The notes beneath the pieces were generated by a model that searched no databases, was not told the DNA's origin, and saw only the letters and a list, made by a program, of their open reading frames with translations. From a bacterium (GTDB lineage Bacteria; Orphanbacterota; Orphanbacteria; Orphanbacterales; Orphanbacteraceae): a stretch of 35,596 nucleotides of DNA. The DNA lies in the NCBI GenBank assembly GCA_025782575.1, contig JALGYY010000011.1, forward strand, positions 1-35,596, given 5' to 3'. A program made the translations under genes and the position numbers. Shown piece by piece: positions 1 to 8,106 of this stretch (position 1 is the stretch's first letter; every line of letters starts with the position of its first letter).

Positions 1-125
1 CGAACCGCGCAACACTCGGTTCCGGCTGCTGGCCGAGCTTTACCGGGTGGGATTGCTTACCCACTGGGTTCCTATGAAAGGTTTCCGCGTTCGCTTCCTC
101 CTTCCCCAAGCTTTTCCTGGCGCAC

Positions 126-289
126 GAGACCCAGAGACCCGCTGTTAACCGCTGGGGCAAAAGTTCGTAAATGTTTCTCCGGTGTGTTTTACGCTTGGCC
201 GGAGCAAGCCCGTAACCCCTTGAATCCAAAGAAAAACCCGCCATCGCTGACGGGTTTCTCTCGCACTCGTTAGCCCAAAGGATATGACT
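126..289 (-). repeat. dispersed ~165-bp structured repeat, copy A
   Basis: This stretch resembles 3191-3357 in the same orientation. Shared blocks, in order on the plus strand, are GAGAC, CTGTTRACC, CAAAAG, CTCCGGTGTGTTT, CCGTAACCCCTTGAA, CAAAGAAAAACCCGCC, ACGGGT, CTCTC and TATGACT. Between the blocks the copies diverge. Copy A holds a hairpin CTCCGG (177-182) / CCGGAG (199-204) and a terminator-like stem at 234-257. Read on the minus strand the unit lies directly behind the beta-helix gene. I do not know a named family for it. Confidence 0.6.
230..258 (-). terminator. Rho-independent terminator of the beta-helix gene
   Basis: On the minus strand AAACCCG pairs with CGGGTTT across a short loop and is followed by a T run (plus-strand A run 232-236). 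It lies about 35 bases beyond the stop codon at 292-294, where the mRNA of the beta-helix gene should end. Confidence 0.7.
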
Positions 290-291
290 TT

Positions 292-1500
292 CTAGCGGAA
301 CATCCCCTTCACCTCGCCCCAACTCGTCTGCTCGACGGCTGTTGTAGCCCCACACGCCACATCAAGTGCGCCAATAAGTGCGCAGAGAGCGCCGTCAGGG
401 TGATTGCCAGGAACACAGGGTGAGTCGCTGTGAAGGGTGAAGTCGTCGCCACCCGCGTCACAGAATTCGGAATCGAGTGAGAAGTTGCCCGCAGACCCCT
501 CTAGTCCTGCCAGACAGTCGACGTAGTCACCCCCCTGATTACCGAAGACATTCGAACAGGATAGAGAGACGATTCCGCTAGTGACACAGTGAACCGCATC
601 AGCAATTCGACCGGAGGCAATAATGGTGTTCTCGATCGAAACAGATGATCCCTGGCGAGTGTGTACTCCGGAACCGAATTGACCGGCTTCGTTGTCGTAC
701 ATAGTGCACGATATAATGGAGGGCGCATTCGCCGATTGAAAATGAAAAGCACCCCCGTTCACTACGGCCGTATTGCGGATGAAAAGGCAGTACCGAAACT
801 CCGGCGATGATGATGCCACGTAAGCTGCTCCTCCATCTCTCGCATTGTTGTCAAAAAATTCACAGCTTTCAACTATCGAACTACTGGAGCCGGAAAAAGA
901 TATCCCTCCACCTCGCGGAAACCCATCATTGCTAAGAAAGCGGCAATTCCGAACTGTCACGCCTCCACCACCCCCACTAACGCTGATGCCGGCACCACTT
1001 TCGCTAGTATTGGACTCAAATAAGCAGTCCTCAATGAGGGAACTGGAGCCCGTCGTGAAAACGCCACCCCCTATTGTCGCGTCGTTGTTGCGAAACACAC
1101 AACCGCGAATAGTCGGACTTGTGTTCGTGATATTGATGGCGCCTCCATTATTTCCAGAACCATTGATAAACATGATTCCTTCTATAACGGTGCCTGGACT
1201 TTCTCCATTAAAAAGGAGGAATCCTTGATAAGAATTTTGAAGATCCACCGTACAATTAGCGGGACCATTCAGACTGGCAATACCGATCGGGAGACCTAAT
1301 GTTGTAATTTCGCGATTGCCGACTCCGGTATATATGCCATCCTCCAAGAGCAAGACATCATTCGCTACCATGTTCAGGATGGCATCCTGGATAGTTGCGA
1401 AATCCCCCGTTCCGGAAGAATTGATAGTGTACGTAGCCGCTGAGGCGCTCAACACGCAAAAAGCGAGGAGCAGCACGAATGCGGGAACCAGTGTCTTCAT
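292..1500 (-). CDS. secreted right-handed parallel beta-helix protein
   Basis: 402 aa. Residues 1-21 form a signal peptide ending ASA. The mature N-terminus has the GTGDFATIQDAI pattern that opens many DUF1565/pectate-lyase-like beta-helix domains. Then follow repeated rungs of the type GGAI, SPTIRGC.F..N, SSSLIEDCLFESN, each about 22-26 residues, with stacked Cys and Asn positions. The last residues, SWGEVKGMFR, form a short Trp-Gly-x-x-Lys-x-x-Phe-Arg tag after the solenoid; I believe similar tails occur on secreted proteins of Eisenbacteria/Krumholzibacteriota. The start has AGGAGA upstream. The gene is divergent from the glycosyltransferase gene, 75 bp away. The substrate is unknown; such proteins may be adhesins, surface-layer proteins or polysaccharide-binding proteins. 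No lyase active site can be assigned by eye. Confidence 0.8.
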   Translation of the reverse strand: MKTLVPAFVLLLAFCVLSASAATYTINSSGTGDFATIQDAILNMVANDVLLLEDGIYTGVGNREITTLGLPIGIASLNGPANCTVDLQNSYQGFLLFNGESPGTVIEGIMFINGSGNNGGAINITNTSPTIRGCVFRNNDATIGGGVFTTGSSSLIEDCLFESNTSESGAGISVSGGGGGVTVRNCRFLSNDGFPRGGGISFSGSSSSIVESCEFFDNNARDGGAAYVASSSPEFRYCLFIRNTAVVNGGAFHFQSANAPSIISCTMYDNEAGQFGSGVHTRQGSSVSIENTIIASGRIADAVHCVTSGIVSLSCSNVFGNQGGDYVDCLAGLEGSAGNFSLDSEFCDAGGDDFTLHSDSPCVPGNHPDGALCALIGALDVACGATTAVEQTSWGEVKGMFR

Positions 1501-1548
1501 AGTTGTCTCTCTCCTGCCGGGCTGTTAGGCTGGTAAACTGTTGGCATA

Positions 1549-1559
1549 GCTAGTCTAGC
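1549..1559. promoter_or_regulatory. small palindrome in the divergent intergenic region
   Basis: GCTAG-T-CTAGC is a perfect 11-bp dyad in the 75-bp gap between the divergent beta-helix and glycosyltransferase genes. Its place suggests an operator for one or both genes, but no regulator is encoded beside it and the match is short enough to be chance. Confidence 0.25.
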
Positions 1560-1575
1560 ACAAGATAGGTGCTTT

Positions 1576-3090
1576 GTGAACCGCCCACTCAACCAAATGA
1601 TCCGCCCCAGGATATTGATTCTTGTAGCAATGCTCGCATTTCTCGGGCTAGCGCTACAGTTCCAATCCTTTTTCATTGACGACAGCTACATTACGTACCG
1701 CTATGCGGACGTGTGGAACCGCTCTGGAAATCTCAGTTTCAATGTTGAAGACACAGATCCCGTAGATGGCTTCACCAGCTTTCTATGGGTATGCTTGAGC
1801 GCGGTTTTCCTCAAGGCCAACTTGAACCCACTGCTGGGAACCAAAGTGATGGGGGTCCTCAGCGGATTCATAGCACTCTTGTTGCTCTACGCAGTGGGCA
1901 CGCGCCTAGGGTATCGGAAGTGGCTTGTGGCTGGTGGCGTGCTCCTCGTCGCCCTTTCCTCGGAAACGGCCATGTGGGCAAACTCTGGAATGGAGACCGC
2001 CTCTTTCTCCTTTTTGCTTCTTGCAGGTATCTACTTGCTCCTGCGCGATCTTGACCGTGAACAGAATCCGATAAGTTGGATCGTGTTCGCCATCCTATGC
2101 CTTACCCGTCCCGAAGGGATGGCGTTCTCGGGGCTTGCTTGGATTAGCTATTCAGCTTTCTTGGTCCATCGCCACGGACCGGGTGCCGCGCTCACACGAT
2201 CTCTGGTCTGGTTGTTTGGCTTTGTCCTCACATTCGGATCCTACTTCCTTTGGCACTGGTCCTACTACGGCTACCCATTTTCGAATAGTTACTATGCCAA
2301 GGCGATTCCGGGAGGGGGAATTCTATACCTCAAGATGTTCATAACCGCATTCGCTCCTCTACATTTGCTCATGCTGGTTTCGACCGCAGTGGTAATTCTT
2401 GAACGCAATGCTAAACGAATCACGATTGCACTGTTTATCCTCGGGGTTGTGCTTGCAAACCTAACGGCCATTGGGGGAATAAACCCCGCCATGGCATGGG
2501 ACCACCGCCTCTTGCTCCACTTGGTTCCTCTTCTAATGCTGGCCTCATACCCTGTTTTCGACCGATTCATGATAACTGGGAGGAGGGCCCTTATTGGGGT
2601 AAGCATTGCATTGCTCGCCGGGACCATCGTCTACACGACTCGCCCTGATAAGTATGCGATTAGAATCGAGAGCGCGCGGGTGTCCTCCTCTCAAATCAGA
2701 AAGACCCATTTCGGCCTTGGGGAGTGGATGCTAGACAACATCCCGACTGGTACTGTAATGGCAACGATTGATACCGGGGTTATCCCATATTTGTCGCGAG
2801 GTCATTTTGTGGACATCGCCAATGTTCCACTGAACAACAAGAGCTTCGTTCATGGGACCGAGAGTCTCGAAGCGATTTGGGATCTCAAGCCCAAAGCGTT
2901 TGTTCTCGCCGGAATCAACCCGAATTCAATTCAATATGACCGAGTAAGGGCACCACTCGTTAGCGAGGCATCTGACCGTGGATGGAAGATCGTCACGCGA
3001 CTCCAACACCGCGAAGATTACTACCTGCTGGTATACATGGATCCGTCACTAGCCCAGAGCATTGCCGATAAGCGTTCGGCTTCGCAATGA
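1576..3090 (+). CDS. GT-C type polytopic glycosyltransferase (membrane)
   Basis: 504 aa with about ten hydrophobic segments. The first luminal loop carries DDSYITYRYADVW at residues 35-47 followed by VDGFTSFLW. This is the signature of a GT-C family (DDSYITxRYA...EGYTxFLW) that transfers sugars from polyprenyl-phosphate donors; the acidic pair D35-D36 is the expected catalytic or metal site. A second motif, RPEG, lies near residue 178. The C-terminal third is soluble and presumably periplasmic. The start is GTG at 1576 with ATAGG eight bases upstream; ATG at 1597 is an alternative. The likely role is adding a sugar to a cell-surface glycan or glycoprotein; donor and acceptor cannot be read from the sequence. 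Like its divergent neighbour it is more AT-rich than the iron operon to the right. Confidence 0.75.
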   Translation: MNRPLNQMIRPRILILVAMLAFLGLALQFQSFFIDDSYITYRYADVWNRSGNLSFNVEDTDPVDGFTSFLWVCLSAVFLKANLNPLLGTKVMGVLSGFIALLLLYAVGTRLGYRKWLVAGGVLLVALSSETAMWANSGMETASFSFLLLAGIYLLLRDLDREQNPISWIVFAILCLTRPEGMAFSGLAWISYSAFLVHRHGPGAALTRSLVWLFGFVLTFGSYFLWHWSYYGYPFSNSYYAKAIPGGGILYLKMFITAFAPLHLLMLVSTAVVILERNAKRITIALFILGVVLANLTAIGGINPAMAWDHRLLLHLVPLLMLASYPVFDRFMITGRRALIGVSIALLAGTIVYTTRPDKYAIRIESARVSSSQIRKTHFGLGEWMLDNIPTGTVMATIDTGVIPYLSRGHFVDIANVPLNNKSFVHGTESLEAIWDLKPKAFVLAGINPNSIQYDRVRAPLVSEASDRGWKIVTRLQHREDYYLLVYMDPSLAQSIADKRSASQ

Positions 3091-3190
3091 TCGTGGGGAA
3101 GCTGACGTCCTAGAAATTCCACAGAAATTTCCTGGCAACAAGGAGACCCAAGGGGACAAATGCCCGGGGGAAGAGGTAGTGTGATTGCAA

Positions 3191-3357
3191 GAGACTCGAG
3201 ACCTCTGTTGACCAAACGCACAAAAGCTCACTTTCATTCCTCCGGTGTGTTTCGCACCTCGCCACACCGACGCCGTAACCCCTTGAAAGCAAAGAAAAAC
3301 CCGCCCTGGCCTCTCGGCCCTCCACGGGTCTCTCTCACTGGCTCCCCGGGTATGACT
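3191..3357 (-). repeat. dispersed ~165-bp structured repeat, copy B
   Basis: Second copy of the unit at 126-289, same orientation and same order of conserved blocks. Its hairpin uses different bases at the same place: CGGTGTG (3243-3249) with CACACCG (3263-3269). The terminator stem is longer than in copy A. It lies beyond the stop of the PiT gene on the minus strand. Confidence 0.6.
3291..3330 (-). terminator. terminator inside repeat copy B, downstream of the PiT gene
   Basis: On the minus strand ACCCG and CGGGT close a stem with an inner GGCC/GGCC pairing, followed by a T run. It is about 190 bases past the stop codon of the phosphate transporter gene and may end the metal operon transcript. 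Confidence 0.5.
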
Positions 3358-3361
3358 CAAA

Positions 3362-3384
3362 CTCTTGCCCCAGCAGTTAACAAC
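3362..3384. repeat. inverted repeat partner of 141-163
   Basis: The core TTGCCCCAGCAGTTAACA matches the reverse complement of 141-163, with three differences over 23 bases. The pair brackets a 3.2-kb segment holding the beta-helix and GT-C genes. A weaker direct-orientation relative of the 141-163 sequence is inside copy B at 3205-3225. Confidence 0.55.
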
Positions 3385-3518
3385 CAACTACGCTATATCA
3401 CTGAAATCGTTCTTCGAGGCGGTATGCGAGTTTCTTTCGGGAGGTGTCCAGACATGGGACTAGATCCGTTCCCAGTCCGGGACGAGATCCGCAGCCGCGA
3501 ACCCCCACCAACCCTTCG

Positions 3519-4631
3519 CTAACCACCCGCCGTGCGGGCGATCGCAAATGCAATCGCAGCTCCGATCGGGAGTGTGGCGATCCAGGCTAAGACGATGCCG
3601 GCGATCAGTTTTTTGGAGGACCGCCCGCTCCAGAGGGAAATACCGAAGAGGGCGCCGTTGGAGACGTGGGTCGTTGATACGGGCGAGCCCATGAGGGAAG
3701 CTCCGATTACGAGTGTGCTGGAGACGGCGTTCGCGACGAAACCCTGACCCTGATTCATGGCGGTGATGTTCTTGCCCATGGTCTGGGCCAGTCTTCGGGA
3801 GTGGAGCACGCCGCCGAGGGCCATGGCTCCTGCGAGCGCGATGAGAGATGGGCCGGTACCGAGGCCGGTCCAGGTAGCGGCGACGAGAAGAGCGAGGACT
3901 TTGGGCGTGTCGTTCAGTCCTCGGGCGAAACCGAGAGCAAAAGCGGAGCTCTTGTGGAGCGATGCCAGAAGACTTTGAGCGGACAGACCGAATACCGATC
4001 CCATGTACCGGCGCTCACACGTACCCGCCCGGGAAACTTCTATGGTCAGGCCGGTCGCCTTCGATAGATAGGCTCCTTCGGGCGTGACCATCACGGGCTC
4101 GTATGTTTCCCCGACACAGAGACAGGTGGTCTCCTCCACTCGGAGGACTTTTCGAAACAGCCGGGCGATCGGGTAGATAACGGCCGCGCCCCCGAGAGCA
4201 AGAAGGGGGCTTGTGAGAAGAGGAACGAAGTATTTTTTTCCGAGAACCGATGTGTTCAACTCGCCGGGCGCAAGCGCGTAGCCGGCACCGACGAGGCCGC
4301 CGATAAGAGCGTGTGTTGTCGAAATCGGTATGCCCGCCCTGGTCGCGATCAGAACGGTACCGGCCGCGCCAATTCCGACAGCCACAAGAAAGTGAGGGTT
4401 AGCGACGACCGCATCGGGTACGAGACCTTTGCCGCCGAATGTTTTTACCAGGGACCAGGCGACGAGGACCGAAACAACGGAACCGGTGATTTGCGCCACG
4501 GTAGCGAGAGAGAGCGATCCCCGATAGGAGAGCGTATCAGATCCATAGACGGTAGCAGTTGCTTTGAAGTTATCATTCGCGCCGTTGGCGTAAGCGAGTA
4601 CGAGGGCGGTCAGAAAAAGAATGATAATCAA
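3519..4631 (-). CDS. pit: PiT-family inorganic phosphate transporter
   Basis: About 370 aa, low-affinity phosphate:cation symporter of the inner membrane. The two inverted family signatures are present: ANGANDNFK near the N-terminus and GFARGLNDTPK in the second half, with STTHALIGG and GSPVSTTHVSN as the paired P-S-T-T-H loops. About ten hydrophobic segments are visible, and a central cytosolic loop contains CLCVG. The frame stays open to a GTG at 4685 (388 aa), but I prefer the TTG at 4631-4629: GGAGG (plus-strand CCTCC, 4641-4645) lies nine bases upstream and the protein then starts directly at the first membrane helix. It is the last gene of the metal operon, separated from feoB by a nested palindrome, so its expression may be partly uncoupled. 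PiT proteins often carry metal-phosphate complexes, which would fit the context. Confidence 0.9.
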   Translation of the reverse strand: MIIILFLTALVLAYANGANDNFKATATVYGSDTLSYRGSLSLATVAQITGSVVSVLVAWSLVKTFGGKGLVPDAVVANPHFLVAVGIGAAGTVLIATRAGIPISTTHALIGGLVGAGYALAPGELNTSVLGKKYFVPLLTSPLLALGGAAVIYPIARLFRKVLRVEETTCLCVGETYEPVMVTPEGAYLSKATGLTIEVSRAGTCERRYMGSVFGLSAQSLLASLHKSSAFALGFARGLNDTPKVLALLVAATWTGLGTGPSLIALAGAMALGGVLHSRRLAQTMGKNITAMNQGQGFVANAVSSTLVIGASLMGSPVSTTHVSNGALFGISLWSGRSSKKLIAGIVLAWIATLPIGAAIAFAIARTAGG

Positions 4632-4640
4632 GTGGCCAGT

Positions 4641-4645
4641 CCTCC
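4641..4645 (-). promoter_or_regulatory. ribosome binding site that favours a TTG start for PiT
   Basis: GGAGG on the minus strand, nine bases before TTG 4631-4629. The upstream GTG at 4685 has no comparable site. Confidence 0.6.
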
Positions 4646-4730
4646 AGGTAAATCGGCGCTCGAGGATGAGTGGGGAACCAGCCACGGATATTACAAGGAG
4701 GATGCGAAAGATGCGAGCAGTAGCCGAGAG

Positions 4731-4795
4731 TAGCCGGAAGTAGCGAGGCGCCGCCGGGGGAGGGAAGGCGCCCCGCCTTGCTCAGCTTCCGGCTA
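4731..4795 (-). promoter_or_regulatory. nested palindrome between feoB membrane subunit and PiT
   Basis: TAGCCGGAAG (4731-4740) is a perfect inverted match to CTTCCGGCTA (4786-4795). Inside, GGCGCC occurs at 4747-4752 and 4767-4772 and can pair. The outer right arm lies within the last codons of the FeoB gene. There is no T run after the stem in the minus direction, so it looks more like an mRNA-stabilising or attenuating structure than a standard terminator. Confidence 0.55.
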
Positions 4796-6245
4796 CAAGC
4801 CGCCAGACCTGGGCGACGACGAACGTAACGCCGAGCCCCATGGCGACAGGGAGAAGGGCAGCGACCGTAGTCCACTTTGCGCTGCCGGTCTCTTTGTAGA
4901 TCGTGTAGATCGTCGTGCTGCACGGGTTATGGAGCAGGCTGAAGAGCATCAGGTTGACGGCGGTGAGCAGCGTCCAGCCACCCGCCTGGAAGATCCTGAG
5001 CGTGTCGCCCGCCGAGTCGAGTTCGAACATCACGCCCGCCCCCTCACCGACACCTGACATACGGCCGGCAAGCACGGTGAGCATCAGGATCGTGGGGACG
5101 ACGATCTCGTTCGCCGGAATCGCTACGATGTAGGCGAGCAGAATTACGCCGTTCAGACCGAGCAGCAGGCCGAATGGATTCATCCAGTCGATCAGATGGC
5201 CGGCGACGCTTACATCGCCGATCATTATATTGGCGGACAGCCAGATCACGGCGCCCGCCGGAAGGGCGAATACGATCGCCCGCCAGAGAACGAATATCGT
5301 CCGGTCGATGATGGATGTATAGATGGTCTGCAGAATACGCGGCGGTCGATAGGGGGGGAGCTCCAGGCTGAAGACGGAAACCTCACCTCGAAGCCAGGTC
5401 TTCGACAGGAACCAGGAGACGACCAGACTGAGAGCGACACCGAGAAGAGCGATCGAGACGACCGCCATGGCCGAGATGAATCCGGCGAGATGAGCCGGTG
5501 CGAGAGCGCCGATAAAGATCGTCGCCAGTATGATCTGTGTCGGCCACCTGCCGTTACAGAGTGCGAAATTGTTCGTAATGATCGCGATCAACCGTTCTCG
5601 CGGACTGTCGATGATTCGGGTTGAAATAATTCCGGCGGCGTTACAACCGAACCCCATCATCATGCTGAGAGATTGCTTGCCGTGGGCGCCTGACTTTCTG
5701 AACAAGTTATCCAGGTTGAACGCGACCCGCGGAAGATAGCCGAAGTCTTCCAGCAATGTGAACATGGGGAAGAAGATCATCATGGGGGGAAGCATGACGC
5801 TGATTACCCATGCGACAGCTAGATAGATGCCGTCCAGTAACAGTCCGTCGATCCACCAGGGAAGACCGATCGTCGCGGACAGTCCCTTCAGAAACGGGTG
5901 GCCGTTCTCGACCAGAAGAACGGCAAGCATACGGGAAGGGACATTCGCACCCGCAATCGTAATCCAGAATACAAGACTGAAGAGAAGCAGCATGAGGGGG
6001 AAGCCCCAGATGCGACTCGATGCTATACGGTCGAACAACAGATCGAAGTCGCGCCGCGGTTTTTCTCCCGATCGAGTGACGGCCCGCTCGGCGATCCGGG
6101 CGGCGTCGGTGTAAATCGATTCCATCAGCGTCTTATGAAAGTCCTGGCCGATCTCCCACCTGAGTGCATCGGCGGTCTGCAGGATGTTTTCTCTCGCGCC
6201 TCCCGCTATCCCGGCGCCGTAATTCGCTGCTCTCGCCTTTCTCAT
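4782..6245 (-). CDS. feoB: ferrous iron transporter FeoB, membrane subunit (split FeoB)
   Basis: 487 aa containing the transport core of FeoB without the G domain. Residues 1-75 are a soluble lead-in. Then come several helices with the FeoB signatures [38 protein letters not shown] and the [12 protein letters not shown] loop, the two Gate motifs with conserved cysteines, and near the end [17 protein letters not shown]. It moves Fe(II) across the inner membrane. The ATG overlaps the stop of the GTPase gene (ATGA, 6242-6245), so the two subunits should be translationally coupled. The break falls at the border between the helical GDI region and the membrane domain, as in other organisms where a small FeoB GTPase and a nucleoside-recognition (Gate) domain protein are adjacent genes. 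I see a natural split rather than a frameshift. Confidence 0.9.
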   Translation of the reverse strand: MRKARAANYGAGIAGGARENILQTADALRWEIGQDFHKTLMESIYTDAARIAERAVTRSGEKPRRDFDLLFDRIASSRIWGFPLMLLLFSLVFWITIAGANVPSRMLAVLLVENGHPFLKGLSATIGLPWWIDGLLLDGIYLAVAWVISVMLPPMMIFFPMFTLLEDFGYLPRVAFNLDNLFRKSGAHGKQSLSMMMGFGCNAAGIISTRIIDSPRERLIAIITNNFALCNGRWPTQIILATIFIGALAPAHLAGFISAMAVVSIALLGVALSLVVSWFLSKTWLRGEVSVFSLELPPYRPPRILQTIYTSIIDRTIFVLWRAIVFALPAGAVIWLSANIMIGDVSVAGHLIDWMNPFGLLLGLNGVILLAYIVAIPANEIVVPTILMLTVLAGRMSGVGEGAGVMFELDSAGDTLRIFQAGGWTLLTAVNLMLFSLLHNPCSTTIYTIYKETGSAKWTTVAALLPVAMGLGVTFVVAQVWRLVAGS

Positions 6246-7075
6246 CCCGCGCTCCTTCGAGCTGCTTCCGCCATCGTCTCAGGACCGACCTGTGTGAGGT
6301 CGCCCAGTTCACCCTTCCGTACCGCTTCCACAATCCGCGAATCACCGTCGAGCAGGCGAAGAGCGACCCATCTGGCATTCGGCAGTCCGGGGAACTCCTC
6401 TGCGATCTGTTCCGCCAATTGAGATACCGCGTCCGACAACTCGCTGGAATCGCTCTGGATTCGATGGGGGGAGAGGACCGCTTTCCCGGTCGCTACCGAT
6501 TGGATTTCGGAAGTGAGTCGCTCCAGTCCGTCTCCATAACGCGCCGATGTCGGCACGACGGGCACGCCGAGATCCCTTGCAAGGGCTCTCTCGTCGATGG
6601 TCAGATTGTGTCGTTTCGCTTCATCGATCAGATTCAGGCAGACCACTACGCGATCGGTGATCTCGAGAACTTGTAAAAGAAGATTGAGATTGCGTTCGAG
6701 TCGGGTGGCGTCGACAACGACAACGGTCACGTCGGGCTGGCCGAACAGAATGAAGTCCCGCGCCACTTCTTCGTCCATGCTGGTAGCGAGGAGAGAGTAG
6801 GTGCCCGGAAGGTCGACAATCTTGTATCGATTGCCGCCGTAGACGAAGCCCCCTTCGGCGCGCGTCACGGTTTTGCCCGGCCAGTTTCCGGTATGTTGAC
6901 GGAGGCCGGTAAGCGCGTTGAAGACTGTGCTTTTTCCAGTGTTCGGATTACCGGCGAGGGCGACCACGTAGTCCCAGTTTTCCATATCCACGCCGAGCTT
7001 TTTCAGATTGGCGGCATGATGGGCCGGGCAGGTTTCGCAGCCGGCATGGAGAGCCGATTTCCGTTCCTCGCTCAT
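6242..7075 (-). CDS. feoB: FeoB small GTPase subunit (split FeoB)
   Basis: 277 aa, cytosolic G domain plus helical GDI-like tail. G1 is GNPNTGKS (residues 42-49), G3 is DLPG (88-91), G4 is NLID (138-141), and a G5 SAR lies near residue 172. The [11 protein letters not shown] stretch is typical of NFeoB switch I. An N-terminal extension has CETCPAHH (C13, C16), a Cys/His-rich patch that could bind metal. GTP binding and hydrolysis by this domain gate Fe(II) passage through the partner subunit. Start ATG 7075 overlaps the stop of the upstream DtxR-FeoA gene by four bases. Normal FeoB carries this domain and the membrane core in one chain of 700 or more residues; here the chain ends at the GDI boundary. 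Confidence 0.9.
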   Translation of the reverse strand: MSEERKSALHAGCETCPAHHAANLKKLGVDMENWDYVVALAGNPNTGKSTVFNALTGLRQHTGNWPGKTVTRAEGGFVYGGNRYKIVDLPGTYSLLATSMDEEVARDFILFGQPDVTVVVVDATRLERNLNLLLQVLEITDRVVVCLNLIDEAKRHNLTIDERALARDLGVPVVPTSARYGDGLERLTSEIQSVATGKAVLSPHRIQSDSSELSDAVSQLAEQIAEEFPGLPNARWVALRLLDGDSRIVEAVRKGELGDLTQVGPETMAEAARRSAG

Positions 7076-8106
7076 GACGCGGCCTTCCTTCTCTCTTTGA
7101 TTTGAATGCGATCCGCCTGGCTGTTCCGAAGCGCGATCATCGCGCCGCGAATGCGATACGCCGTCAATCCGCCTGACGGACTCGCCATTTCGGCGCGAAT
7201 CACAGTGCCGGGTAAAACACCTAGATCCATGAGGCGGCGTAGTTCAGGCCCTAAGCATGCGCGGGAGATCCCCACTACTTCCGCTTCTTCTCCAGGATTG
7301 AGGCTGCTCAGTTTCTTGTCGGACGACGGCTCCAGTTGTTCTTCACTCTCGAGCGGCACTACGGAAAGATTGGCCGCGACGATCGAAGCGAGGACATGCT
7401 CTTCCCCATCCGCCCAGATGCGGACGCGATCGGGGGACACTTCCGTGATCATTGCGGTCATGCCCGATCGAAGTCCGAGCGCGACGAGCTGGGCATACAC
7501 GGCATCCGGTTCGTCTTCCACATGTACGATGCGGATCGGACAAGGCTCTTCGATCGATGTAAGCGGTACGCCTGCATGCGACCGGAGTCCTCGCTGCGAA
7601 GAAGGAATCGGATCGCCGTGCGGATCGTATTTGGGGTTCCCGAGACGGGCGGCCAGACGTTCGGCATCATCAGGGGAAAGATCGTGCTCCTGCTGGTCGG
7701 CGAGATCATGCCATTCGAGTTCGGTATAGCCGGTCTCCTCGGCGAGATACCGTTCCCAGAGACGGTGGGCGCGAATGATGTTGATGCCGTAACGTCGCCC
7801 TTCGCCGGTGAGAGGATACTGTTCCCCTTTTATCTCCACCAGTCCACGGGAATCGAGCCGTTCCAGAATCTCAGCGGCTCGACTGGTTGATACCTGGAGA
7901 ACACCGGCAATGCTTTCGAGCGTAGGAATCCGGCCGAGGAGCTCGTTTTTTGAAAGATGCTTGAGGGTGTCTTCGCTCAGCACACGTTCGGTCATCCGGC
8001 CTTCCCGGCGCCACTTGTGGACGAGTCCGATTCCGGGCCAGAAGAGAACATAACTGAGTGCCACGGATGCGCCCGCGAGCAGCAGATAAAGTAGAGGTTC
8101 AGGCAT
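7072..8106 (-). CDS. membrane-anchored DtxR-type regulator fused to FeoA
   Basis: 344 aa from ATG 8106. Residues 4-29 form one hydrophobic helix, followed by basic HKWRREGR. Residues about 50-105 are a DtxR winged helix ([28 protein letters not shown]), and 110-168 the metal-binding dimerisation domain with H114, E118, H133, D137, E140 and H141 in DtxR ligand spacing; D137 replaces the DtxR Cys102. Residues 185-252 look like the SH3-like domain and 265-340 are a FeoA domain ([15 protein letters not shown] ... GAMIALR). No separate feoA exists in the operon, so this may supply FeoA to FeoB. The frame is open to 8232, but the earlier start would overlap the upstream gene by more than 130 bases and add a non-conserved extension. 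Start and upstream stop overlap by eight bases. Confidence 0.8.
   Translation of the reverse strand: MPEPLLYLLLAGASVALSYVLFWPGIGLVHKWRREGRMTERVLSEDTLKHLSKNELLGRIPTLESIAGVLQVSTSRAAEILERLDSRGLVEIKGEQYPLTGEGRRYGINIIRAHRLWERYLAEETGYTELEWHDLADQQEHDLSPDDAERLAARLGNPKYDPHGDPIPSSQRGLRSHAGVPLTSIEEPCPIRIVHVEDEPDAVYAQLVALGLRSGMTAMITEVSPDRVRIWADGEEHVLASIVAANLSVVPLESEEQLEPSSDKKLSSLNPGEEAEVVGISRACLGPELRRLMDLGVLPGTVIRAEMASPSGGLTAYRIRGAMIALRNSQADRIQIKERRKAAS

Larger units (their letters stand above)
1..291. other. left-edge region without a convincing gene; contains repeat copy A
   Basis: No complete gene is visible. Two plus-strand frames are open from the left edge. One runs from base 2 to a TAA at 146-148 and reads like a possible protein C-terminus (it contains LLAELYRVGLLTHW), but it lacks a visible start and recognisable motifs, so I do not call it. 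From base 126 the region is repeat copy A, which runs to three bases before the stop codon of the beta-helix gene. Confidence 0.5.
3091..3518. other. intergenic region between GT-C and PiT genes
   Basis: 428 bases with no supported gene. The region holds repeat copy B, its terminator, and at 3362-3384 a 23-bp sequence that is a near-perfect reverse complement of 141-163 (20 of 23 positions). Plus-strand open frames here run through the repeat and have no protein-like features. Confidence 0.6.

Noticed and set aside
1-148. C-terminal gene fragment at the left edge
   Set aside because: The sequence looks faintly protein-like, but two frames are open and nothing identifies a family; too little to call.
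845-1228. Proline-rich plus-strand open frame opposite the beta-helix gene
   Set aside because: It is a shadow of Gly-rich repeats on the minus strand.
3160-3522. 120-codon plus-strand open frame in repeat copy B
   Set aside because: It runs through hairpins and a terminator of the repeat, has low-complexity Arg/Pro composition and no ribosome binding site.
4719-4746. Short direct repeats AGTAGC..G in the feoB-pit gap
   Set aside because: Three loose copies within 28 bases; they are better explained as part of the larger palindrome.
6235-6255. Frameshift hypothesis for the two FeoB genes
   Set aside because: The ATGA overlap, the break at a domain boundary and known two-piece FeoB sets make a natural split more likely; only raw reads could decide.
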